This document shows positions 53,691 to 64,000 of a stretch of 64,000 nucleotides of DNA, one piece after another. This DNA comes from Neocallimastix lanati (nom. inval.) (Eukaryota > Neocallimastigomycota > Neocallimastigomycetes > Neocallimastigales > Neocallimastigaceae). The position numbers and the translations under genes were made by a program. The stretch spans positions 570,001-634,000 of the forward strand of contig JACVTC010000034.1 in NCBI GenBank assembly GCA_016946835.1. The letters run 5' to 3'. The notes under the pieces were generated by a model that searched no databases, had not been told where the DNA came from, and saw nothing but the letters and a program-made list of their open reading frames with translations. Every line of letters starts with the position of its first letter. Positions within the stretch are counted from its first letter, which is position 1.

Positions 53691-54629
53691 CCTCATTTTA
53701 ATATTTTATATATATTTATATTAACATAAAAGTAAATACATTTTCTTCGTTAATAAATTAATAATAAAAGTAATATGAAAGAAAAAAATTTTTTTTAAAC
53801 TAAGAAGAGTATATACTTCCAGTGCTTTATTAAATAGATTAAAATATTTTTATGTATTACATTTTTTTTTAAAAAAAAAATACATTATATAATTTAAGGA
53901 TAAAAATAAAATATATGTAAAAAAATTAAGTAAAAAAAAAAAAAAAAAATTAATTAATCATTAAATATTTAATGAATTAGAGAATCAAAATAAGTTTGAA
54001 AGTTAAAGAAAAATTTTCAGTGTGATGTATACTATGTGTAGTAACATGATTACCAGTTAAATCTAAACTAATAAAACAAAAAAAGTAGCATCGTCTTTAA
54101 AATAGATAATGTGGTAACCACAAGAAAGATCATCAAAAATTGAATTACTTACTATAGGTTCTGTGCTGTTAGTAAATGTGTATTGATGAGAATTAACTGT
54201 ACTATTCCTTTGCCATATCGTTACGATGTCAACAAATATATGAGAAAAGTATAGGAGTTGTATACAATTAAATAAAAGTGACTTGATTTCTACATAAAAA
54301 TTTTCATTACTATTAATTACTCGATACAAACACTGAAAATTTTATTAGGAGCACAAACCAACGTTAACATAGGTCCATAAATTGATAATAATGAATTATT
54401 ATCATAAAATTAATTATATATATATATATATTTATATATATATTTTATTATTATTATTTTTAATCCTCATTTTAATATTAAAAATATATTTTAAATATAT
54501 ATATATATTTTAACATAAAAGTAAATACATTTTCTTATTTAATAAATTAATAATTAAAAGTAATTATAAGAGAAAAAGTTATTAGAATAGTATTTACAAA
54601 CAATTAAATAACAATGACAATGATTTCTA

Positions 54630-54670
<41 letters not shown>

Positions 54671-54935
54671 CAGGGAAGATAATACACTTCCATAAATATA
54701 TTAATCTTATTATAAAAAATACATGTAGGTGAAAAGTACATTATAAATTAAAAATAAAAATAAAAGTTAAAAAAAAAAAAAAATAAAAATAAAAAAGCTC
54801 AAAAATACTATGTATTTCGGCAAGTTGTACTATGTGGGAATTTTCCCTTCCTAACAAATAAAAAAATTATAAAACCTAGAAGTAACATCTTTAAAATAGA
54901 GAGTGTGGCGAATGATTTCTACACAATTAATTATA
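53691..54935 (-). repeat. Diverged tandem segmental duplication (period about 0.77-0.79 kb) with coding-like relics
   Basis: Copy 1 (53691 to about 54380) and copy 2 (54463 to 54935) share ordered blocks: CCTCATTTTAATATT, TAACATAAAAGTAAATACAT, a CACTTCCA/TACTTCCA block, ACTATGTG and TCTTTAAAATAGA.A.TGTGG. On the minus strand the last block reads IIYFKDDATFF in copy 1 and LYFKDVTSRFY in copy 2. Copy 1 keeps an 88-aa frame (54329-54063) containing HQYTFTNSTEPIVSNSIFDD. These look like two remnants of one unidentified gene or element; copy 2 is the more eroded. Confidence 0.5.
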
Positions 54936-55732
54936 TATATATATATATTTATTTTATTTTATTTTATTTTTTTTTTATTTTTTATTTTATTTTATTTTTT
55001 ATTTTATTTTATTTTATTTTTTATTTTATTTTATTTTTTATTTTATTTTATTTTTTATTTTATTTTTATTTTTTATTTTATTTTATTTTTATTTTTTTAT
55101 TATTTTTTTTTATAGTATATAATATATATTGGAATAGATATAAAAAAAAAAAAAATCTTGGAGGGTTGTAAATTAATTTTTAAAAAATTTTTTTTTTCTT
55201 TTTTCATTTTCTTTATATATTATTTTTTTTTATTTTATTTTTTTTTTTTATTTTTTTTTATTTTATTTTATTTTTTTTTTTTTTATAGATATATACATGC
55301 ATTTTTTTTTTTTTTTTTTTTTATTAAATGTTGTAAAGTTTTTATTTATGTTTATTGATTTTTTTTTTTTTTTTTAAAAAAAAAATTTTTATTTTATATA
55401 TATTTTTTTGTCATCAATAATTAAGGACAAAATTTAATTATTATTATTATTAATTATAATTTCTTAATGTATTTATTATTGTTATAATAGTTTAAAATAA
55501 AAAAAAAAAAAATTGTAGAAAAAAAGAAAAAATTTATATATGAATATGCTTATTTAATACTAACTAACTATATAATTTAATTTTTATTTTTTTGTTTTTA
55601 TTTTTATAATTATATATATTTTTTGTATTTAGTTTTATTATTTATTTTATTTTTATTTTTTCATTTTTATTTTTGATTATTATGATTATAATTTTTTTTT
55701 TAAAAAAAAAACTTTTTCTTTTCTTTTTAACT
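54936..55732. other. Low-complexity spacer downstream of CSN2
   Basis: Dominated by ATTTT repeats (54950-55110, 55225-55280) and T/A runs. The Phe/Leu/Tyr frames here are artefacts of the repeats. Confidence 0.85.
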
Positions 55733-57008
55733 TTAATCCAATTTTCGATCATAAGATTTGATTAATCTTTCAACATTCTTACTCCATTTATCAATATCTG
55801 GATAATAATTGATACTTTGATTACTATTTTTATAATAATTAATTAATTAATTAATTAATTAATTAAATTTGGAAAAAAAAAAAAAAAAAAAAAAAAAAAT
55901 AAAAATTAAAATTAAAAATAATAATAAAATAATAATTAAGGGTTAATATTAAAATAATGATAATGCATTATTCAATATATATAGAATATAAAATGATTGA
56001 TATATATATATATATATAATTATAGAAATAAAATACATACTCATGTTCAACTTCTAAAATTTGATTTATTTGATCAATATAACCATTAATTTTTTTATCT
56101 AAAATTAAATCTACAAGTAATTCTTCAACTTCTTGTGATGTTATATTTAATTTCTATATAAAATAAAATAATTAAATAAATAAAAAATTTTAATAATAAA
56201 TATGTCTTAATTTTATATATATAAATATATATATAATATTTATATTAATTTTTTTATAAAAATTAAACTATTAACTATATAATTGTAATAATAATTAATA
56301 TATATATATTTACTTTGGAAGCAAATGAAAGTTTTATTCTTGTATATGGTTTAATTAAACGAATTAAAACTTGGGAACGAATATTTTTTATAACATCATC
56401 CATATAGGTACGAATAAATGGATCATCCATAATAGTACTCTTATTTTCTATTTAATGATGTTATTTTTTATTTTATTTTATATTATATTTTATTTTTTTT
56501 TTATTCAAATAAATAAATGATTATATATTTATAAATATATTATTTAATATATATATATAAAGTATATATATTTAAATATAAAATCTATCATATTAGGAAT
56601 AGTTTAAAAAATTAAATTAATTTTTCTCCCTTACTTTTTAAAATATTTTCAAATTCATCTATATCAACTCTTTGGTAAGCATTAATTAAATTGGTTAAAG
56701 CTACAATTTGGTGATCATTTTTATATCTTTTATTATGATTGTTTTTATTATTTAATAATATTTATATATATTTATATAGGATTGGTTTTAATGAATATTA
56801 TCAATTTAAAAAATGAATTATTATTATAAATAAATAAATAAAATAAAAGAAAATAAAAAAAAAAAAAACTTACGGCTTTGTTTCTTGAGAATCGAATGGA
56901 TTAATTTCTGATTCAGATAACATATTAGCTAAAACTAAATACCTATATATAATAAAAAATATACATAATCATATATATATATTTATTAAATATATTAAAT
57001 TTTATAAA

Positions 57009-57043
<35 letters not shown>

Positions 57044-57383
57044 ATTATATAATATATTAAAAAGTTATTATATTAATAATTACTTTAAACATTGAATTCT
57101 TTGAGGACTACCAGCTTCATCGAAATTTTTAAATGCTTCAAAGAAATCTGTTTGAGCATCTTGCCATTTACCTTTTTTTTTTATTATTATTATTAATTTA
57201 AATAATAAACATATAATTAATATAAAAGTTAATAGTATCCATATATATATGTAATCAAAATATAAATTAATTATAGTTCAAATAACAATTTTTCTTTTTT
57301 TTAAAAAAAAATACCTTCAATCATATGCATTTTACCACCACACTCACGAATAATACCCTATATTTTTATATATAAACGAAATG

Positions 57384-57424
<41 letters not shown>

Positions 57425-57968
57425 AATATAAATAATAAAAATTATTTAACTATTAAAAAAAAAAAGGAAAAAAATTACCATAATTCTTGGATGTGGTATA
57501 GCGTATTTAACATTTAAACATCTTTGATATAATGGCTTTAAAAATAAATAAATAAATTAAAATTAAAATTAAAATTTAAATAACAATTTATAATAAATAT
57601 ATTATATTAATTATTTTATTTTTAATGATATATTTATTTATTTATTTATATACACTTATATCAATAAAAATAAAATAAAAATAAAATAAAATCATAGATA
57701 AACATTTGAAATTTTACTAAATGACATATAAGATTACCTTTAATTTCTTAGTATTTTTCATTTCAGTGTACATTTGAATTTCAATAGCAAAAACTTCAAT
57801 AAGAAGAGTACCTTGACTTTCTGATTTATTTTCTTGTTCACATACTTGATGTAATTGATCAAGAACTTTAGTTAATTTATCATATTCACGATTATCAAGT
57901 AATAATTTTGCTAATTTTAAATTAGTTTTTAACCATAATCTCTATATTGATTGATATATTTATAATAA

Positions 57969-58001
<33 letters not shown>

Positions 58002-59148
58002 AATATATATATATATATATAATATTTGATTACTATTATTGTTGTTATTGAATTTTGATATAAATTTAATTAAATTGAATTTTTGTTTAGTTTATAATGT
58101 AATTGATATTTAATAAATAATAATTGGATATTCCTAAACCTACATCATTTTTTGTTTCTTCTAATTTTTTTAAAGTGATTTCATAAAATTGTTCCAAAAA
58201 TTCAATACTATCAGAATTTGAAGCATAATCAAGAATATTATTAATAGATTTTTCTCCATAGCTTTTTGGTACTATATTTAATAAATTTAATAAATATTTA
58301 TAATATTTTATTGCCTAGAAAATAAATAAATAAGTTTATATATACACATATATATATATATATTTCATTAATAAAACGTATTTTATTTAATTTTTATTTT
58401 CTTTTTCTTTATATATATATATTGCTTCAATTGATGACACAAAAAAAAATATATTTATATAATAATTTTATTAGTAAATAAATAAAATGTACTCCTTCAT
58501 AATCCTTAATTTTCAATGAAACTTTTACAGTTTGTTTAGAAGCTTTGAAACTCCTAATGGCACCATAACAGAAAATTTAAATTTATATTTATTTGAAAAC
58601 AAAAAAAAAAATATTTTAATAATTTATATATTATATTTATGAGTATATAATAAGTACTAAAAATAAATAATAAATAATAATAAATAATAATATAATAATA
58701 TAATAATATATAATAATAAATAAATATAAATAGACATTACCAATCACTTTGTTCTGTATCTGATTCAATTACATTTTGAAATTCTCTTATTGCATCTTCT
58801 GGACTGTCTTCTTTCAATGCTATTAAATTTATGAAATTTAGAATTAATTAAATTATTATATATAAAAAAAATTATACTTTAATTTTCATTAAATTGAAAT
58901 TTTGATTTTTTTTATACTACATAAAATAAATGAATTTATGTGTAAATAATGAATTGATTCTTTATGTATATATTATTTAATAATTAAATATAAAATGTTA
59001 TAAATGAAAAATAAAAATTTTTTATTGATTAAAACCTTTTGCATTATAATATTTGTTTTCTAAATCAACATTTTGTTCTTCTTCTTCATTTTCATCATCG
59101 TATTCAGAATCAAAGTCATAAACTTCATCATCTTCAACCTATTATTTG

Positions 59149-59202
<54 letters not shown>

Positions 59203-59827
59203 TTATTATAAATTTTATTTTGATATTAATAATAAATATAAAATGAAATTCAATATAATTTATGAAAATGGTTTAATGTTTTAGTTCAATATGTTGTAAT
59301 GAATTATTATTTATTAAATTTTATATATTTATTTAAATAATTAAAAATGAATGCAAATATGAATAATTTAAAATTTCTTCATAATAATTTTGTCATATCC
59401 CTTTAGTTATTTAAAATAAATTGTTTTTATTGTGTATTATAACAGAAATATTTAACCACTCTTTTTTTTTTTTTTTTAAGTTTATAAATTGAAATTTCAA
59501 AATTTAATAATAAATGATTTATCCATTATATAGAAATTAATAGAAAGATTTCAAATATAATTATTATTGATTTTTCGAAAAAAAAAAGAATTTAAAAAAT
59601 ATAAATTTCCACTAATAAAATATAATATAAATATAATAGAAAGCTTTCGATACATTTTTTCAATTTTTTTTTTTTTCTTGACTCAAATAAACATTTCTTT
59701 TATTGAAACTGAAGAATACAATGAAATATAAATATATAATATATATATATATATATAAAATGTATTATTCAATAAATAGTTTTATTTATAAATTTACCAT
59801 AAAATCATCATCATCAAAGTCAGACAT
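55733..59827 (-). CDS. CSN2: COP9 signalosome complex subunit 2 (CSN2), 14 exons, 444 aa
   Basis: Exons 59827-59798, 59138-59036, 58819-58741, 58553-58493, 58314-58144, 57941-57738, 57535-57479, 57357-57315, 57171-57084, 56942-56874, 56726-56635, 56447-56314, 56153-56041 and 55823-55733 all join in phase. The total is 444 aa against 443 in human. It starts with an acidic N-terminus ([20 protein letters not shown]) and [15 protein letters not shown]-like helical repeats follow: [69 protein letters not shown] and [20 protein letters not shown]. The PCI domain has [20 protein letters not shown] and [18 protein letters not shown]2 is a scaffold of the COP9 signalosome, which removes NEDD8 from cullins. 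Intron 1 is by far the largest (659 nt) and holds a T run of about 48. Confidence 0.96.
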
Positions 59828-60365
59828 TTTGAATAATTAAATAATATTTTATATTAATTATTAATTATTTTAATAAGAATGATATATAGCTATTGACTGT
59901 ATAAAAAAAAATATTAATTTAAGTAATATTGATGTTGTTTTAAAATATTAATATGAAAAAGAGTTAAAAATTAAATTATTTAAAAAATAAAATAAAATAA
60001 AATATTTAAAAAAATATAAAATAAATTAAAATATCTATTATAAATATTATATATGTTATATATATGTTTTATATGTGTTAATATATTATATATTACTTAT
60101 GTTATATATTATATAATATATAAAAGATATAATTATTATAAATAACAAAGTTTAATTAAAAATAAGTAAAAAATTTGAAATGATTCTTTTTAGTATATTT
60201 ATTTATTTATTTAGTTTTACATCCATTCAATTAACTAATTAATTATTTTTTTAATAGTCTATTCAATTATTTATTTATTTTTTTAATTTTTTATCTTTTT
60301 TTTTTTTTTTTTTTTATTATTTATTAAAGATAAATAAAGATATACAAAGATAATAAATCTAAAGT
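59828..60365. other. Promoter-side spacer of CSN2
   Basis: A+T-rich DNA with TATATG repeats (60050-60125) and T runs. It ends at the inverted LTR-like repeat. No gene is seen. Confidence 0.75.
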
Positions 60366-60602
60366 AAAAATGTGAGCTATTTATATAAATCTATTTAGAA
60401 AGTAAATTATTCTATTCAGAACATAAAATAATATTGTGGAAAATATATAATTAAATAATTATTATTATTGTGACTTATTACTATTTAATACAACATGTAA
60501 ATCTATTACTAATACATAATATAAATTAATAATAAAATATAAGATAATTACTATTATAGAAATTTAACATAACTTTAAATTCATAACGTTAATAGCCCCT
60601 CA
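60366..60602 (-). repeat. Left LTR-like repeat of the fossil
   Basis: Blocks GAGCTATTTATATAAATCTA, AATATTGTGGAAAATA and TACTAATACATAATATAAAT recur, reverse-complemented and in order, at 63489-63746. Overall identity is moderate with small indels. Confidence 0.75.
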
Positions 60603-60886
60603 TTAATTGTACCTTCGAAAGTGCCCATTCCATCAAATTTATAATTTGAATTGTTTGCTCATAATTATTTTATGTTCTTTACAATTCAATAAAATATTAA
60701 TATTATTAGTGATATGTTCTAAAGTTCCTGTATAAAAAGTTCAAATAGTAGTGCTATCTATTGATTTGACAAGGAGATGTTATCTATCTTCAGTATTGTT
60801 ATATATATCTTCATTCAATGATATTTAATTCATTTCCTATATAGCCTTAATAACTAGAAGATTTCTTTGTCTGAGTGGTGGTCGTA

Positions 60887-61096
60887 CTAGATATTATTTA
60901 CTGTTCCTTGTTTGTTGAATCTAGCGGGTTTTTCTATTGTCGGTAAATTTTCTTTTGTTTGATGGTTTAGTATCTCTTCTTTTTTCTCCCTTGAACTTTG
61001 TAGTTTTCCATTCAACTTTGTTTTCACAATCATATGTATAGTGTCCTTCTTTATTTTACAGATGTTGCAATATTTTTGGCTCATTATTATAGTCAA
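60887..61096 (-). pseudogene. Gag-end remnant with zinc-knuckle-like motif (fossil)
   Basis: A short remnant containing CNIC followed by a His, flanked by basic and Glu/Lys-rich sequence as at the end of retrotransposon Gag. It is part of the fossil element, in opposite orientation to the gag part at 62935. The assignment rests on composition and the CxxC..H pattern only. Confidence 0.35.
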
Positions 61097-61099
61097 TTT

Positions 61100-62930
61100 T
61101 GTTTGCCTAAAGCTAGTTAAAGAGTTATCATGATCTTATGGTATCATATCATGATCATCAAATCAAACTCTCTAGGTTCAACTTTACACACTTTCCCAAT
61201 CTGTAATAATTTTAATTTAGTATAACTAGATTTTTTAAGAAACTTCAATAGTTTCTTCGGTTAGGAATTCCATAACCGAATAAAACCAGAAGTTTCTATT
61301 TTATTAATTATCTTTTTTCATTTTCTAGAAAGAAATCTCAATTTCTCGAACTTTAATCAATTCAAATTATGTTATTTAGAAAAAATATAAATAAATGTGA
61401 ATTTCACATTGAAAAATAATTTTTCTTAGTGCTTATATTATATATTAAGTAGTTAATATGATTTTTGACATATCATAACGGTTAATTAATAATAAATAAA
61501 TAAATAAATATTATTTTATAATTTTACAAATTAATAATGCAAATTACTTATTTATGTATTTCAAACCTGTTGTGTAACAACCATGGTGACAATAAAATTA
61601 CCTTCATCTTAAAACATAATACCTTTGTAATACTCCAAGTGCTACAATTAACCTTTAAGTATCCACCTCCTATCTTTAGTATATACCTCTTTCATTGATA
61701 TTTATGGTTTTCTTTGGTTTCTGCCTCCTATTTTGGTTTCTACTACTTATTTTGGCTTCTACTGATTATCTATCTATTCTTGATACTTACCATTTTATTT
61801 TGGGTTTCTACTGTATATCTTTTGATTTCCCAATACTTATTTCTAGGCTATTAAATATAAAACTAATAAATTTAAGAATTTAATATTTAAGAAAGATAGT
61901 ATTAACTTATAGGGTATTAATTTTATAAACTCGTATTTAGAATTTTATGAGATATTTGCAGATTATAAATGCGAGTATCTCAAGGAGAAAACCCTTAGCA
62001 ATTAGGCAAATACGTCCTTAAATTGTAAAACCTTCACGTTGAAGGCAACTACACACTTCAACAGGTGATAGTTTGTTCACTCGAGAAGAAAATAAGAGGT
62101 GAGTCAGGCTCAATCCCTGATAAAACCCTTGTCATTGTTATATTGTGAAGTTAATATAAATTGTTATTTTTAATCTTATTAATATTTTTATAAATCCGTT
62201 ACAGAAACTCTTATCCTTCTTCAATTTAAACTATTTTTAATCCTTTTTATATATCCAAAAAGCATACTGTTTTATTTCTCTCTTTTATCTACCCAATTTA
62301 TATCTAAATTAACCTGAATTACTCTTTCTGTCAAACTCCTTTTAATTTGATAAATCAAATTCGATTTCTAATTATTAAAGAAAAATTTGAAGTATATCAC
62401 TATATCAACTCATCCAATATATAATATATTCTTCTGAAAAAATGTCTTCAATAAAATAAATTATTTTTTTTAATTATAATTAAATTTTAAAAAAATTTTT
62501 TTGATATATATAAAAGTCTTACCTAGCTCTCAAAGCGACAATAATTAAGCATCGTTATCATATAACTTTGACATTTAGAATTTGCCTATAAATTAATTCG
62601 CTCTACTTTTTAGGCAAACAATAAATACGATATTATAAAAATATAGTGACATTACTTCATACAACCATTTATTCGGTGCTAACAATCAACTTATTTAGTG
62701 TTTATCGCTAAGGAGATAAAGAGATTTTCCATGTAAAACTCTAATAAATTATATACTTCTTAGCTCAATACTATACAATTCGGCTTATAATGTATAATGA
62801 TTTAAAGATAATCATAATTAAAAATAATTATTTATTTATTCCTTACTATTTCAATACAATTTATTCTCTCTAAACCTAAATTAAAAAAGCCTTTTATAAA
62901 ATATTTATTCTAGTTCTAAGCCATTCAAAA
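61100..62930. other. Interior of the retrotransposon fossil, non-coding
   Basis: Less A+T-biased than the host spacers. It includes short degenerate repeats of TTTTGGTTTCTACT (61700-61810), a T-arm-like hairpin TCAGG.CTCAATC.CCTGA near 62105-62121 and an ATG-poor leader before the gag remnant. No conserved coding block was recognised. Confidence 0.5.
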
Positions 62931-62934
62931 AAAT

Positions 62935-63440
62935 GGAGGAACCAAATTTTAACAACGTAACCTTTAAAGATAATTTAGCCGTTGACAAGCGCTACTTAAA
63001 AGGATTCCTAGCAAAAATGAATTTGATGGTTATGATAAATCTAGAATGATCCGAAAACGACAAAACTAAGGTAATCAATGTTATCTCTAGATCATATGGA
63101 AATGTGATGAATTGGGCAGCTTCTCTTCTGGAGAATCAAGATCCTTGTTTATTCAATTATGATACATTTATAACATGAATGAAATCCTTTATGATGATTA
63201 CGTTACTACCTTCATCCTTCATTGCTAATCAAAAGCTCAAAATTATCAAACAAAAACGACTTGGAGATTTTGAAACCTATATTCTCGAATTTATTAGGTA
63301 TGCTTTGACATATAACTGTGAGTTTCTATTTCGATAAAGAACACGTTGAAATTAAAGAAATTGAAATAAAATTTATTAATACCAACAACATGTTAGCTGA
63401 CCAACTCATTAAAAATCTTCATGAAAACTAAATAGCAAAT
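62935..63440 (+). pseudogene. Retrotransposon gag-like remnant (fossil)
   Basis: The capsid-like core resembles the Retrotrans_gag family of Ty3/Gypsy elements (SYGNVMNWAASLLENQDPC and LGDFETYILEFI). It begins close to a Met after an A-rich leader. It is broken, with several breaks, and is not a functional gene. Confidence 0.6.
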
Positions 63441-63488
63441 TTTACAAGTAAAATCTTTATAAAATAAATAATTTAATTTGAAAAGGAC

Positions 63489-63746
63489 TGTTAACTCTTT
63501 ATAAATATAATAAAGTTATTTAATTTATGTATTAGTAATTATATTATATTTATCATTAATTTATATTATGTTTTAATAATAAATTTACAAGATATATTTT
63601 CATACGATGAATTAATAAATAATAAGACAAATAATAGCCACAATGTTGATAATTATATAATCATGTATTTTCCACAATATTCTTTTGTGTTCTACATAGA
63701 ATAATCCATGATTTACATAGATTTATATAAATAGCTCATATTTTTT
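63489..63746 (+). repeat. Right LTR-like repeat of the fossil
   Basis: Begins TGTTAACTCTTTATAAATAT with the TG expected of an LTR and lies about 50 nt after the gag remnant. It is the inverted partner of 60366-60602. Confidence 0.75.
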
Positions 63747-64000
63747 AATTTATATTTTTTTCCTTTATATATCTTTTATTTATTTTTAATAAATAATAAA
63801 CTTATATTAAAAAATATTATATATATATATTTTTATTTTTATATATATTATGTCTTTTTTTCTTATAAAAAGTATTCTAATATCTTATTTATGTATTAAA
63901 GATGATTTTTTAATAACCAAAAAAAAAAATTCATAATCTTTTTTATACTATATTTCTTTTTAAATTTAAGTAATAATATATAAAATAAAAAAATTTTTTT
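63747..64000. other. A+T-rich flank at the window edge
   Basis: Homopolymers and AT repeats only; no feature is seen. Confidence 0.8.

Larger units (their letters stand above)
60366..63746. mobile_element. LTR-retrotransposon fossil (Ty3/Gypsy-like gag) with inverted LTR-like ends
   Basis: About 3.4 kb bounded by roughly 240-260-bp repeats in inverted orientation (60366-60602 and 63489-63746). A gag-like coding remnant on the plus strand adjoins the right repeat. A short zinc-knuckle-like remnant (YCNICKIKKDTIH) lies on the minus strand near the left one. This is consistent with two copies fused end to end or with a rearranged element; DIRS-type elements also have inverted ends. It is broken, with multiple breaks, and no polymerase part was recognised. 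The divergence of the two ends suggests it is old. Confidence 0.6.

Noticed and set aside
54903-55358. Phe/Leu/Tyr-rich frames resembling membrane proteins
   Set aside because: They arise from ATTTT repeats and T runs; there is no codon-bias or homology support.
61105-61190. Possible tRNA (TAGTTAAAGAG A-box-like and GGTTCAACTTT B-box-like)
   Set aside because: No acceptor stem or convincing anticodon arm; it lies within the retrotransposon fossil.
61695-61883. 62-aa hydrophobic frame
   Set aside because: Composed of degenerate TTTTGGTTTCTACT repeats inside the fossil; no gene-like features.

Overview
The window looks like nuclear DNA of an anaerobic gut fungus (Neocallimastigomycota: Neocallimastix, Piromyces, Anaeromyces and kin). 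The basis is extreme A+T bias with 20-50 nt poly(A)/poly(T) runs, AAT/Asn tracts, short GT..AG introns, very large ankyrin proteins, and a class C GPCR fused to a bacterial-type solute-binding ectodomain. Dictyostelium also has A+T-rich, Asn-rich genes and is the main alternative. All exon models were spliced by hand from GT/AG sites and codon phase.

Region 1 (1-14.3 kb, surface and scaffold genes): the 3' part of a leucine-rich-repeat membrane protein with a PPPY tail, apparently frame-disrupted; an intronless 2,259-aa ankyrin protein on the minus strand; and a two-exon solute-binding class C GPCR on the minus strand.

Region 2 (15.3-31.3 kb): a 3.56-kb MULE-type DNA transposon with perfect 21-bp terminal inverted repeats, a decayed transposase and a G+C-rich tRNA-like island; a 1,452-aa ankyrin protein with a low-complexity linker; a long gene-poor stretch of repeats; and a four-exon, four-EF-hand calcium-binding protein.

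Region 3 (33.4-59.8 kb, the most interesting part): a C1D/Rrp47-like exosome cofactor; SUMO; UBC9, the SUMO E2; an SP-RING (PIAS/Siz-type) SUMO E3 candidate; a coiled-coil protein; and CSN2, the COP9 signalosome subunit. SUMO, its E2 and a candidate E3 therefore lie within 14.3 kb, with a cullin-deneddylase subunit 5.6 kb further on. Between UBC9 and the E3 lies repeat-rich DNA with a second, more decayed copy of the same transposase, bracketed by two arrays of one 59-bp minisatellite. A G+C-rich structured island just after the E3 is an RNA-gene candidate.

Region 4 (59.8-64 kb): a broken LTR-retrotransposon fossil with gag-like coding and LTR-like ends in inverted orientation.

No rRNA, convincing intact tRNA or CRISPR array was found. 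In DNA this A+T-rich, TATA boxes and poly(A) signals occur by chance everywhere, so none is called.
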